Positions 36,961 through 49,680 of a stretch of DNA of 64,000 bases are shown piece by piece. The position numbers and the translations under genes were made by a program. Source of the stretch: Albifimbria verrucaria (lineage: Eukaryota; Ascomycota; Sordariomycetes; Hypocreales; Stachybotryaceae); contig JAHREC010000013.1 of the NCBI GenBank assembly GCA_020081605.1, positions 2,604,001 through 2,668,000 of the forward strand. Reading direction: 5' to 3'. The notes under the pieces are model-generated. The model worked only from the letters and a program-made list of their open reading frames with translations. It made no database searches and was not told where the DNA came from. Each line of letters starts with the position of its first letter. Position 1 is the stretch's first letter.

Positions 36961-38363
36961 CTAAAGCCACGCCAATCCAGCACCAATACCTACCATACCA
37001 ATCGCAGCACCCGCAACATGTGCTGTACACCGAGCCGGAGCAGCAGCGCCATCACTTGAGCTTGAGTTCAAGGTCGTCGTCGCATCCGCGTTGCCACTTT
37101 CCCCGTCACCGCCTCCGGGGGCATCGCTTGGAGCGGTGGTCGTCGTGCTGGTGTCGGGGCAGTCGGTACTGCAGGGGATCGCCGATGTAAAGGGATCGCT
37201 GACCGTACTTACGGCAAATACCGGCGGTTGTGTGGCGCTCTCGGGGATTGGTGAGGCAGTATCCTCCTCAGGGTTGAGGACGTTGGCAATAAGGTGCATT
37301 ACGCCGTTGGCGAGGAGGATATCAGGCTGTACGATCTGTGCTGAGTTTACATACTTATTGTTTCCAGCTTGTCGTATAAGCACTGTCTGTTGCTTGTCGC
37401 CATCACGGAGGAGCGTCTTGAGGCGAGTACCGTTGGTGAAGTTGGATGAGACCAAGACTTGATCGGTGATGATGTGGTAGCCCAAAACTCGCGAAAGATC
37501 CTCGAATCTTAGCTTCTCTAGTGTACCGCCAACGGCTTCAAAGGCAGCATCTTGCGGCGCAAAGACGGTGATGCTCTTCTCGTCAGCAACTTTTGGCATA
37601 AGATCCGTAGCGAAAAGGCCGCCTAGGAAAGACGGAATCTGGAAGGCTTCAGCAGTCTCACCCAGGCGAGCCGGTGGAACCAGAAGATTATCGATAATGT
37701 GAATGACACCGCCTCGGAACTCGATGTCATGCTTGACAAGGGCAGAGCGGGTTCCCAGACCTGTAGTCACGACAATGTCGTTTTCTTGCTGTTTGTTGAT
37801 GAGAAGGTTCTGGCCACCGGTGACATTGGTGTACTGGGAATTTGACAACAGAGTTGTTCGGACATAGGTCGGTCCCGCCTCAAGAAGACTAGTTTTGACA
37901 GTTCCTCGGAGGACATGGTATTGGAGCAGAGATACCGTCGTCTCTTTGTCATCGGCATCCCAAACGTTGTTCAGCGGTGTATACGGAATGTTTTTGAATG
38001 CCTGATTTGAAGGAGCAATGATCTTCACTAGTCATTAGCACAAGTTCAACCCTTCATGCAACGTGGTGAGTTCCAATTTCACTCTATACTGCTGCATCTT
38101 GGGCCTGGGGTTTCCAATTACCGTAACACCATCGCGATCAGACCCTTTAGGTAGGACATCGGGATATTTCTACCAGGAGTTAGTCTTCTGACCATTTATG
38201 TATGAGACTGGGTTGAGAGTGTTTACCTTGATAAGATCATGAAATGTCGTGAGGTTCTTGATGCTTGACAGCACAGAGCTCAAGTCCTTGGTGGCATCCC
38301 CTGAGCCGAGGCATAGGGAACAAGGGCAAGCAGCCCTATGCAGAGGGTCCCGAAGAGGACCAT
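36961..38363 (-). CDS. Secreted fasciclin (FAS1) domain protein, probably GPI-anchored
   Basis: FAS1 proteins are surface adhesion-type proteins. A signal peptide (MVLFGTLCIGLLALVPYASA) is followed by two FAS1 domains. The first contains KIIAPSNQAFKNIP and LLQYHVLRGTV, ending near HIIDNLLVPP. The second contains ITVFAPQDAAFEAVGGTLEK, LGYHIITDQVL and ANGVMHLIANVLNP. A Ser/Thr-rich linker and a hydrophobic C-terminal end (HVAGAAIGMVGIGAGLAWL) fit a GPI signal. Introns are 38170-38226 and 38028-38121. One G is missing in the run at 38298-38301, and the phase across the second intron requires one more base at its donor (about 38121). Restored length is 418 codons. Yeast has no such secreted protein, but filamentous fungi often do. 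Confidence 0.88.
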
Positions 38364-41300
38364 GATGCGACCTCAGCGGTTTGTAGGGCGATTTCAGCTA
38401 TCTGCAGGTGGTAATTTCACGATGCCTTCGACGGCCGAATCTGGCTGCAGCCTGCAGTTCTGTCGACGACGTTGGATCGTTTTAGGAACAAAGACGACTT
38501 CTACTGCCAGGGCCGTTTGAACTCCAGCTTATCACTGCCAAAATCACAGCGAGAAGATTTGATGTCTATGAAAGCATAAGTTCACGCAGCATGAGACGGT
38601 CAAGAGATAGCAAGAGCTCGCCAAATCCCAAGGCTAATGAAAACACCATGAGAAGCGTGGCGCGGCGCGGCTGAGGTAAATTGACGCGAGCTCTCAGTGA
38701 ATCACAGCGATCAGTTGTGCCTAGACAAAGGGGTGGGTGTGCTGCACCAAGATCCATGCCACCTCGCCCAGATCCTTGCACAGACAATCGAGCACCCAGC
38801 CCAGCCCGTATTGGAAGCTATCCTTACAGGACAGCACAGCAAACGCCACCTAAAAAATCACTAGCCGGCCAGGACCGATGAAGCTGTGATCTACATTGCA
38901 CAGATAGCTAGTTTCTGTTGCCAGCAAAGGGCTGGACCCTGGAATTCAATGGTCAACCGACGTTGCGCTGATGGCTAGCCTTTGACAAGCAACCATGGTC
39001 ATGAATAATTGACTTGGGTGAAACATCAAGGGCGCTCTGCGGCCCGAGTATCTCAGCCATTTTCTTTTTTATCGTGGCTCAATTGACAGCCTTTGGTAGA
39101 CTACATAGTACCATTTTTACAAACCTGGCCCCGGGCCAAAGACCGTGCCTAGAGTCACAAGACACTACGTGACGACGAGGTTTTGGACGGTGAAGAAGTC
39201 TCACGTTACCATTCTGTGCCTTTGTGAGTCAACAAGAGTTCGCAGCGTGTGACAAGGCTGAGCTCTTATACGATCACTCACATGGGCTTTTCGTAGCCTT
39301 GTGTGCTGTGCTGTACCGGTACTGTACCGGTACTGCATGTGACGGAATGATGTGTATTGTATGGCAAGGCAGATTCACGGCCCAAACAAAGAAAGCATCA
39401 AGGCTTCTTAGTTTAGTCCAGGGTGATCCTGCGTCCCCATTCAGAGTGTTTCAGTGGCCACGTCTGCTTTAGCTGGTCTAGGTCGATATACTCGATTTGC
39501 AGCTCGTTTAGGAACGACGTGTTGTAGGTACTGTAGGGTTGGTGTTAGTGAGTCTCCATGTACAGAGTACCGTAGGACGTGCTACCTTGCTCTGCAACCA
39601 GATTCCCGACCGGATTCGCCAACCCGTAGTAAGCACCGGTGAAGCCTTATTCCGTGCTGTTGGGGCCCCCACGGTCTGCAGTCATCAAGTCGTCCTAGGG
39701 ATGGGAGAGACTATTGTTTTGTTGGCACTTAACCTGCAGGAAGCTGCATTGTGTTCTAGATGCTGAGAACGCCCCGCTGTGTGGAAAATATGGAATGGTA
39801 CTATTCCGAGCTCTAGAATTCCATGGCTCCGGGTACAATGCTAGGAAGCCACCTCACATGCCATACATGCATCGTGTAAACATATCTAAACCAGAACAAC
39901 ACGCAGGGACTGTACGTGCACCTTGCAGAGTTGCTGCAGGGCATTTCCTGAGGTACCAGAAGCATCATTTTGAGGGCTGGGCAGGACAATGGACGCCATG
40001 AAATTGTGTGCATTCAGTATTGCATGCGAGCTGTATCTTGGCGCATGTGCTGATGGAGGACCCCTGCATCTACCTTGTCATCGGTGGTGGCCCCGTTATT
40101 AGCCACGGGTGGTAAAGATCCGCGGGTTATCAAGAAAAAACAAAATAAAAAATTGAAAAGGCGGGAAGTCTAGATGTCCGTGGCTGTTGGTAGTGCGGTA
40201 TCAACACTAAGGCCCATGCTTCGTTATCGCCTTGGACAACACATGCCTGTGAGATCCATCAAAGTGCAGCAAACAACACCCCCTTGCCGCAGGAAGAAGA
40301 AGTCATAGTGACGAAGAGATATCATGGTGGCCTCTTCTCGACCGTGGTTGTGCCGTGCGCAACCAACTGCTTGCGAGGGTGGAAACGTCAGGCTACCATT
40401 CGGCAAGGCATCGAGCAACCGGTCGGCATGCTGCATGCAGGATACATCGTATAGAAAATCGAGGTGGCATTCTGACGTCCCACTGGACAGCAGCTACCCT
40501 ACACGGCAGCTTTCCGAGCACACCAAATCGAGAATGTAGAGGGTCAAGCTGACAGACGGCCCATCAGGAACCAATCGGGTGGTTCTCTACTGCCAACCTC
40601 TGCCTTGCAGCGTAGGTGGCGATATCTATGTTGGCCGTGCCCATTAGATAACAAAACAATGTACCGAGGCCAGAGGCAAACAGTTGCTTTGAATGTCGAC
40701 GGCGGCGTGTGTGTTCACCTTGGAACCGCGCACATTCCGGCCGTTCCGGGTGTCCGGATCTACAGGCCTTAGTCTCGGTCAGCGACGACAAACTTGTCGC
40801 TGCTTTCCCGCTTTGATCCTAGACGTTGCACACATTTGGCAGGCTGTAAGATGGAGGTTATGCATCGACTACAGCAAAGACTTTTATATTGAGGTGCATC
40901 CCTATGAAAGCCAGCTTTGTGTGACTGCATCACGCGCGTGAACTGGTTACACCGAATGTTACGTCTATACACCTGACGTAGCTCACCAGAACAATGATAG
41001 GTGGGTGAGGGCGACTTTGGCACTGGCGACACCGGCTGTATCTTGATTGACTCGATGCCACTCCGTACTTGCGAAGCGAATACTCTATCGCAGATGTATA
41101 AGCGTGTGGCATTGACTTGGTGTGTTCAGGGCAAGCGGCTTGGCAAAAACATCCGGGAGGACACTATTGCGTTTGTCTGGAAACACGACAACAAAGCATC
41201 CAATCGCGATGCGGGCGCTCTGCGTAGATTAGCCTGGCATTGGCGTGCATCCACCGTGCAGCAGCAGCCATCCATCGGGTCTTGGGATGGATTTTTGTTA

Positions 41301-42300
41301 ATTGACCTGGTGTGGGTGTGGCGGCGTGTGCGTAGGGGTAGAGCCAGGATGGGGGTCTGACCAGCGTATGCAGGAACAGAAAGACCGTTTGGCGCCACAA
41401 GAACCCAATCTTGTCATCAGCCACATTTAAATCTGTTGCTGCTTTTGCTTTTGTCAACGGGCGGACTTTCAGTCAGGGGTAATGGCCTAACTGGCCTGGC
41501 ATCCCGCCATTGTCGAGGGTCCACGACTTCTTAGCCTGGCTCCGCTTGATGTGTGGTGCCGTGTTCAGCGATCATGACAATCAAAGTCAAATCGCTACCA
41601 GGTCTTCGGGTTCGATGGGACGGGCTGGAACCACAATGGTGAATGGCCCGGTACGGACCAGAAAGCATGGCGACTGGCCACGCTTAGCGTATAGTCATTG
41701 CGTCACGGAGAACCTCTCGTATAGTAAAGACGGTGATGGGTCGAAGAAAAGTCCGAAGCAGAGTGAAGCTCATGACAAGTGTACGTCATGGCGGGAATTT
41801 TTCTCTTCTTTTTGGCGTTGTGCCCCTATTCGCATCGGTAGATATTGATGGGCTAATGATTGATGCTGCGAGGTTGGTGACCATCAACTGCGGTAATGTG
41901 CGAGTCGGCTTCGAGGTTGCCTGCCAGCATCAGAGTGGTGTCAATATTTGAGGTGATTGTCAGCCGCCATTCAAAATATTGGAGACAGGTCAGTTCAATA
42001 GTTGTTTTTATCAAAGCATGGGCGTCGTCCAGTCCCCTGTCGGCGGGATGGAGTTGTATGAATGGTTTTTCCTAGATTCCCCTTGTAAAGCTGAGGTGAG
42101 GAGGTACCTGATGCACAGTGCGACTTGGCGGTGATGGACCACTGTTCTCTTCCCACCCGGCCCCAGTTTTATGGCTTTCCCGATCCGTCGAGCTCTGATC
42201 CTGACAGGGATGAGTTCGTAAATGGGAGTGGAGATGGGGCTATTGCTACGCGGATGCACCGACCCTTCTCCCAAGTGCCTAAGCCTCCCTTGCGGCGCCG
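38364..42300. other. Gene-poor stretch
   Basis: Nearly 4 kb without a supportable gene. Open frames up to 119 codons (for example 41001-41360) show no domain, codon or homology pattern I recognise. AGGTACCT occurs at 42102-42109 and GGTACC at 39952-39957. The promoter of the fasciclin gene should lie within the first few hundred bases. Confidence 0.5.
39311..39332. repeat. Tandem pair of an 11-mer with embedded ACCGGT
   Basis: CTGTACCGGTA occurs twice head to tail, and the next bases (CTG) begin a third copy. Each unit contains the palindrome TACCGGTA. Confidence 0.8.
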
Positions 42301-42305
42301 GACCT

Positions 42306-42326
42306 GGACTTGGACTTGGACTTGCT
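42306..42326. repeat. GGACTT hexanucleotide microsatellite
   Basis: Three near-perfect GGACTT units lie here. This is the first of several unrelated microsatellites within 700 bp upstream of the GH16 gene. Confidence 0.8.
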
Positions 42327-42456
42327 TGCTGCAGGCGAGGAAGCTGGACCAGACCTCAATTGAGGTTCTAGGCTGCGCTAATCGTACACTTACGGCGACG
42401 ACCGAGCCATGACGGACGGACGTGCCCACTGTCACCGCAGCGCAGGACACGCTACG

Positions 42457-42481
42457 GCTTGCTTGCTCGCTTGCTTGCTTG
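42457..42481. repeat. GCTT tetranucleotide microsatellite
   Basis: Six GCTT units with one interruption (GCTC) are seen. Confidence 0.8.
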
Positions 42482-42895
42482 ACCTAGAACGGGGGCAGGG
42501 GGCGTTTGAGAAGAGAGAAGAGAGGTAGAATACAGGGCGCGTAGTTGGTAGGGGAGGTACCTTAGTAGTATCTGGATGAGGGAGGTTAGTGGTAAGTTTG
42601 TAGGCAGTTAGATTAACCAGCGCATGCTGCCTCGCTGCTGAAAGGTACCCGTACCCTCTTCGGGTAAAAGCCGCGCCCCGAGGAGAGGAGCCTTGGCTGT
42701 CGTCGTCCCTCTGCTGTTTTTCCACCACGGAGACGCACCTGAAGCGGGAGGCCAAGGTGCTGGTGGTGGCCCAGGTCCAGGTTCAGGGCTAGGTCCAGGT
42801 ACAGGCCGACGGACTCATCGATGGACCCGGCCGGGCCCTCTCTTCCCTTCTCCTCTTCCATTTCCACTTCCACTTGCATGTTGGTGCTGCCACAG

Positions 42896-42915
42896 CTGGG
42901 CTGGGCTGGGCTGGG
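42896..42915. repeat. CTGGG pentanucleotide microsatellite
   Basis: Four perfect CTGGG units. The G-run spacing could allow a G-quadruplex, which is inference only. Confidence 0.85.
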
Positions 42916-42950
42916 TTTGTTCCTCCGCGCACTCCCACTCCTCTCCCACG

Positions 42951-42980
42951 CCCATTCCCATTCCCATTCCCATTCCCACT
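42951..42980. repeat. CCCATT hexanucleotide microsatellite
   Basis: Four perfect CCCATT units plus one CCCACT unit lie here, about 500 bp before the GH16 start. Confidence 0.85.
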
Positions 42981-43481
42981 CCCCGGGTTCGAAGTTCCAC
43001 TCAAGGATGGAGGTGCTGTAGGTACAGTAGGTCGCTGAGGTACGTACCTCCATTTAGTTCGCCCCTCCTTCATCAACAATAATGTGTAGGTACCTACCAT
43101 CCAATTCTTCTTCCTCTGCCAGCCGCTCTGAGTTTTGGCGTCATGCCATCCCACGCCGCCGTTGTCCACCTTTGAGCTCGCCAAAACCTCCCCGTCCCGT
43201 ATCATACATACATGATTGCGCTCGCTCTTCTTTTTAACCCATACCCTCGCTTTGACGGCAGCCAGCCACAAATTCCTACTTAGAGCTCTCCGTCCGTTTT
43301 TGTGGACGCTGTCTTGGTGGCAGCTTAGCTTGGTGTGCACCAGCCGCATTCGCCAAACACCGACCTTATCTTTCTTCCTCTTCCTCCTCTTCCTTTTCTT
43401 TCTTGTCTTGTCTTGGTCCCGAAGACATTGTCCTTCTTGCGCATCCTCCATTGAAGCCTTCCCAAGCATCAACTCACTGTC

Positions 43482-45004
43482 ATGGATCACCAAGACATGT
43501 CCGGACAGCCCCTTCGGGCGGCCCATCGTCCCCTCGGCAGCTACCTCGAACGCTCCCACTCCCTCCGCCCCGGCACTCCCAACACCGACAGAAACCCTTC
43601 GGCGACAATGTCGAGACGGCTTCCACCCGTGGTCGCGGTATGAGCAGTAACCCTTCGCCAGCCCAGAGGTATCGCGCCCGCCCTCGAGCTTCGGCTCCTC
43701 CAGCGCTCTGGGTGCTCGTTTCGACGAGCGCAGCTCGCGCTTCTTCCACTCGAGGCGTGTGCGCAAGGGTGAAGTTGAGAAGCCGTGGCTTTCCAAGGTT
43801 GACCCCAAAGAGAAATGGGTTACCATCTTCCCCATCGTTGGTATCCTTATTGGCCTTGGCCTCTCTGGCTTCCTGATTTGGGACGGACTGCACAGCGTTG
43901 TGCACCACAAGTACTGCCCTGTCATGGATGAGGACTTCAGCAATGGACTCAACACCAACATCTGGACTAAGGAAGTTGAGGTTGGTGGCTATGGGTACGT
44001 ACAATGCATTCCACATAATCCTCTCTTCTCGCTTAATCCAGCGACATGATCCTAACTTTGATTTGGCAGAAACGGCCACTTTGATATGACCACCGGCGGC
44101 GACGAGAACGTCTTCATTGAGAACGGCAACCTGGTTATCAAAGCCACCCTCCAGGACGCTGACAAGGTCGAAAAGGACAATGTGATCGACCTGCGCAAGG
44201 ATGGCAGCTGCACGTCCAACTCCTTCAAGAACTGTGTTGCCGCTACCAACACTACCAGCGGTAACTCCACCATTGTGCCCCCACCAAGTCGGGCCGCATC
44301 AACACCAAGAAGGGTGCCACCATCAAGTACGGCCGCGTTGAGGTCACGGCGAAGCTGCCCGAGGGCGATTGGCTCTGGCCTGCCATTTGGATGATGCCTG
44401 TCACTGATGCCTATGGCGCTTGGCCCTCCTCTGGTGAAATTGACATCATGGAGTCCCGCGGCAACAACTGGACCTACGGGCAGGGCGGAAACAACATCAT
44501 GTCGTCGGCGCTGCACTGGGGACCTGACCCTGCCAACGATGCTTGGTGGAAGACGAACAACAAGCGCAAGGCTCTCAAGACAACTTACAGCAAGGGCTTC
44601 AACACCTACGGGCTGGAGTGGTCTGAGAAGTACCTCTTCACCTACGTCAACAGCCGCCTGCTGCAGGTCATGTACACCAACTTTGACAAGCCAATGTGGG
44701 AGCGGGGCAACTTCCTGAGTCTAACTCGAACGGTAGCCGTCTGCTCGATGTCTGGAGTCAGACTGGCCGCAAGAACACGCCCTTCGATCAGAAGTTCTAT
44801 CTCATTCTCAACCTAGCAGTCGGCGGCACCAATGGCTGGTTCGAGGACACCAAGTCTGGCAAGCCTTGGGTCGACGCATCGCCGAATGCTAAGAAGGACT
44901 TCTGGCAAGCCCGTGACTCTTGGATGCCTACATGGAAGCAGCCTCAACTTGAGGTCAGCAAGGTCGTGATGCTGCAGCAGTGCGATGGTCACGAAGACCT
45001 GTAA
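43482..45004 (+). CDS. GH16 family endo-beta-glucanase/transglycosylase-like, type II membrane protein
   Basis: GH16 enzymes cut or transfer beta-1,3/1,4-glucans, and the membrane-bound fungal forms act at the wall. An N-terminal cytosolic part of about 105 residues, rich in Ser/Pro/Arg, precedes one helix (WVTIFPIVGILIGLGLSGFL). The catalytic domain follows, with WLWPAIWMMPV, the active-site motif GEIDIMES (nucleophile and acid/base Glu around Asp, at 44435-44450) and YLILNLAVGGTNGW. The C terminus ends MLQQCDGHEDL. One intron is at 43995-44069. Single bases are missing near 43579, 43708, 44283 and 44713; restored length is 484 codons. The start at 43482 (MDHQDMSGQPL) is the first ATG in the restored frame. 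It is close to the fungal GNBP/laminarinase-like GH16 group, not Crh. Confidence 0.87.
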
Positions 45005-48000
45005 GCTGTGCATGACTAAGCATTTTCATGGTGGATGACGAGGGCTGCAGTTGTCTATTACTACTGGTCCTGTTAATTTTCTTCGTAATATTTTCTTATT
45101 TCACCTTTTCCTTTAGGCGTCGGCAGATAACTACTAGACTTTTGATCGGCGGGGACATATACACAACATATGAGGCTTGGATGACGATTGGGCTAATGTT
45201 GGTTGATTACTATTGCAGGGATTTCATGGTGCACAAGATCTACCAAAAGGTGCTTTTGGTGCCTGGATAAGGCCCTTTGAAATGGCGTTTACTGTGTGTT
45301 TCCATCTTACACTAGGATATTGCATTTCGTATAAGAATTAGACCATTACAAATTCAAGGACAAATGTCGGGATTAGGCTTGATCATGCATGGTGAAGTTG
45401 ACCTGTGCGTAAAGCGTCCTGCCCACGTCACGGAGCTAGGATCATCAATGACTTTCCAAGGATGATTGTTGGGCTATTGATCAATAATATCAGCCTCAGC
45501 TATGAGTATCTCACCTTGCAGCGGGCAGATTAGACCAGGGTAAGGGCAGGCATGGGTGAGGCTCGAGAAGATAAAGAAGAAAAAAGAAAGAAAAGATTGG
45601 CTTCTTTTTCAGGGACCCTCTTCACGTTTGTGTCTCGGGAGTTAAAACAACCGCCCTTCTACAAGGCATGGATAAGCCAGGCGGAGGGAGCATGTTGTGC
45701 TATTCGCCAGCCGAGAGGAAGAGGCGTCGCCGCCTCACCCTTCCTGTTCTTAGCGCTGTTGGTCCTGGCGAAGTGCATCTCGCACACACCAGCAGGTTCC
45801 GAGGTCAATGGGGGTCACACTAGGGAGAGAGATCTGCTGTGTACGTTGTGGTGACGACGATCCCGCATGAGGATAAGATGAGTAGTTCCAATATGTGAAC
45901 AGTGGCGTCGATTTTCCCAACTGGAAAAGGGGCCTGCCTGGTTGATACCACCTCTACTCACAGCTTTGCGGTCACCAGACATTTACAAGATGCAAAGCTA
46001 CCTGTAGATGTAATTACACATATGCCAAAGGTAGCAACATGCATTTGATGATGGGCTGCAAGTGTTTTATTGTCTAACCTCTGACCAACCCAGCACCCAA
46101 AGCAGTCATGCTTGCGCAGGTATCCGCTCCGTCAACCGGGCTTTAATCGTGCAGGTACACAAAGAGAGTCACCTCAGCGGTGGCTCCGGCTGCAGATGGT
46201 ACGAAAATGGGCTTGATGTCTGCAGGGTCGATGATACCTTGCCGTCCGCGCTGAGCAAGGGTGTCATGTGTTTACGCATGTCTTCCTGCGCCTGCGACGC
46301 TGCATGGCGTCGCAGGCAATGGAGAGGTCTAGACTCTGACGATTAAGTAAAGGTAACGACGTGCTGAGCATGTCAGTGCGGGATGATCCAGATGCCTCGT
46401 GCTGAAATCGTGCTTGCTCCGCTCTGTTTCTCAGCCTGGGCGCGAGATCCGTTGCGCAACTGTCGAAGCGGAGAAAGGATGAGCGAGACCCATGCAGGAT
46501 TACCTACGGTAGGTGTGTGTGCTGGACAACGGCCGGGGTTTCGTAGCATCGGATGGATCCGACGTCCTTAGGCGCCATTATTATTCTCCTTGGTCGCTTT
46601 TGCATTTGTCAACCCTTGTCAAAATCAGCAAGACTCGTTCCGTGGGAACGAGTGCCCACACAAATCGAGATGATGCTCTCTTTACTTCATAGTGAGGCAC
46701 GCCCAGCGAACAAAGTTCCGGTGTAGCGTGAGTGTCAGGCATCGGGGACCCGTTTGCTTCCTTGTTTCTTCACACGGAGCCCACACCACACGTCGGAACA
46801 TTTCTCCCTCGGCCTCGTGTTGCCTTGCCGGGAGATTATGAGGAAGTGCCGGCACAAGGCTCGTGCTAAGGGACATGTATGTGGGCATCTGCTTCCTACG
46901 GTGCCTGCGGGGTTTCTTTTACAGATGTCGGAGGACTGATGACCACAGAGACCAGCGTCACAGGTTGTGCAAACGGGCAGGTCGTGTTGCAACGGCTTGA
47001 CGGTGTGGTTGGTGAGCGAGTGGGGGTTGCGCTCGCCCACGGACACGGGAGGAAGCAACTGCCTGGGAATAAACAAAGATTAAGGTGCGGCCTGGTTAAC
47101 GGACCGGGAGGGCTGCCGAGGATTCTAGTGCCAGGCCAATTGCAAAGGCTATCTCAGGCGCTGCCGGCGTGAAGAGGGTGTGAAGGTGAGCTTGGAGGGT
47201 TGTGGATTGGGACGTGGTGATTGGGTTGAGATAAGTTGTCAGCTGTAAGACATCGTCAAAGCCACAGGCAACCAGCAACGCGCCAGATGACTTGGGTCTT
47301 AGACACCACACTATAGCAATGGTCCTAAAACTCAACCTCAGTGGCTGGGGAAAAAGTGCACATGTTGTCTGACGTTTCGCCAGACGAGGCTATGTATGGC
47401 CGGGGTACAGCCTTCGGTGCCTGAATATGATAGTCAGACGACGACGACGACAACGTTGGTTTGAGTCAAGGGAGGCAAAATGATTTGCTTTGCTGGCCAC
47501 AGCCCTGGTACTGCCATGCCGGCGACTGATAAGGCGGCACATGTGTTTGAGTCCATGGCCAATATTGGCTGTGATATTACAATACTAGGCAGGGAGGGGT
47601 GGGCTCTGATATCAAATGCCAAAGCCACGGGCGTCTACGACGGGCGACATCTAAAAACCTATTGATGCAGAAGCTGGGGACCACATCTGTGCCATGGACA
47701 TGTCTAGGTGCATGTGTTAGATCTCGATGTTGGCCGCGGGAGCCCAGGGTTCTGGCAAGGTCTTGTTTCTCGTTGAGTAAGACCCCATGGCAGCGCCCTC
47801 CCGTATCGTATCCGGCGTGCCGGGAAAAGCGCCTACGAGCAGATCCGACGTCATGGAAGCGTGCATATACCGCGCAAAGCGGGCCGAGTAAACAACAAGC
47901 CAACCTTCAACCTTACGGGACATTAGCTTATCCACCTCGCAGGCCACAAACTGGAAAAGCCATCGAGCAGATAAGCAAAGCAAACAAGATGGATGGGCCC

Positions 48001-49680
48001 GCCAAGGCCGTATGCCCCCTGGCCACGGGTCCGGCACTGTACGGAGCGGGTTCGACAGCCTGTCAGTGCATACAATAGTGAAGAGCCGCACAGCTTTAGA
48101 GGCTGAAGGTTCCGCTTCTGGGAAATTACATCGCGGCGCCATCGCGTTGCCGGCGCTTGGGGTGAAAATTGGTTATTTTCTGCAGCCATGGAGAATTTTT
48201 TGGCATCATCCAAACTCGGCCCAAGAAGAAAAATCTTCACAGATCACGATGTGCTGTAGTTGTCATGACGTGCAAGACAAGGGGTGCCACTCACCACCAT
48301 GCTGCTCAGATGGTGAACCTCGTCAAAGGAATCAATATCTAGACATGGGGAAGAGCGGTAGAACCGAGTCAGCTCCGTGCCAAACCCACGCTTCGCCAAC
48401 GTTCCCACCGGTCAGCCATGTTCCAGCTCCAGGTGGCATTGTATGCTATGCTCTGTGCCCTGGCCTCATTTTCTTCCTTCTCGTGCATTGCTATCTGGCG
48501 CTGGCGCTGGCGGTAAGGAGGTGGCTTTTTTCGGGTGGGAAAATACGAGATCTGGCGGGAACCTCATCCATGTCGACAAAGACTGGGCCACAAATAGCAC
48601 ACAACACATGCACGCCGACTACGCTGTCATACCCGCCATGAATGATTGATTGATTGCCTGCCCGCCTGTCATGGGTCGTGATGGATGCTCACGGTACTTA
48701 CAGCTCACCACTCTTTGATAGCCCGGCCCGCTACTGCAGTGCCCGCAGCAATGATTTCCCGAAAGCCATGCACACGCCCCTTGTTCGTGAAGTTTTATCG
48801 TGGATCACGACAGGGCGAGACGCCTGGTTGTGTGCGCTTGCTTGACCGTCTCCGAAGCACCCTGTCACGATTGCTTGCTCAATACTTTGCCACTTCCAGA
48901 TCGTCTTGGGGGCACCTTGCCCTGTGCTCTGCTTTGGGCAGCGGGCTCGCTCTATCGATTCCCATTATGGCTCTAGAGGCGCCATTAGAACCCCGTTTGG
49001 GCGTGCAGAGTGATCCTGGCCCATTGACGGACGTAGATACTCACGGAGGATGCCTAGTTTGGTGTTGAGGTTCAACTAAGGCTGGACCTGGACCGTCACT
49101 GCTACAGTTTTCAGCGGGTATTCACGTGGAATCTCACAGTCGTGACAATGGGATAGCGGGCCAACCTGAGACAACCAGGTCTTTTCCCTTTCCAAATAGC
49201 TAGGCTCCCCACCGACCTACCTAGCTGAGCGAACGAGACCTCGAGCAGCACGTCTCCGGTGGTGCTATGGGAGCGTTGAACGTCAAGGCTCAAGATCCCC
49301 ATCGCCTAGCGGGCAGTCCGATTGTCGACGTCCGTCGCGTGCGTAGCGCTGCGGCAAAGGAGCAGAGGCGAGTTACAGGTTAGACCGAGGTGCTCCTGAG
49401 CTGGCAGCGGACGTCCGGGCGCGCACACACATGCCAAGACTGCTGAAGCGATTCAGATAAATCCAGCCATAATCGAGCCGTACATGGGCCAATAACACTT
49501 GGACCAGCGCCACTCATATGGGAAGAAAAATAGGGTCCTCCCAAGACATCAGGCAGGGGTCAGGAGGTGGAGGTAGAGGAAGAGCAAAGCCATCAGCCAC
49601 AGGGACGCTGCTTTAAGCTGCACGGAAAAGGAAGTGTTGTGCTGAATAAGGCACCTACCGCTCACGACTAACCGCTAGCC
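45005..49680. other. Gene-poor stretch downstream of GH16
   Basis: No gene is supported. Open frames on both strands up to about 210 codons (such as 48012-48641) have no domain and conflict with each other. No tRNA fold was found. Confidence 0.5.

Larger units (their letters stand above)
42482..43481. promoter_or_regulatory. Upstream region of GH16 gene
   Basis: It holds AGGTACCT at 42555-42562 and 43088-43095, the longer palindrome GGTACGTACC at 43039-43048, GGTACC at 42644-42649, two microsatellites and a CT-rich block just before the start (about 43360-43440). A 390-codon frame on the minus strand here crosses the GH16 start and the repeats and is not supported as a gene. Confidence 0.5.

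Noticed and set aside
42789..43961. 390-codon open frame on the minus strand
   Set aside because: It overlaps the GH16 start in antisense, crosses CTGGG and CCCATT repeats, and shows no domain pattern.
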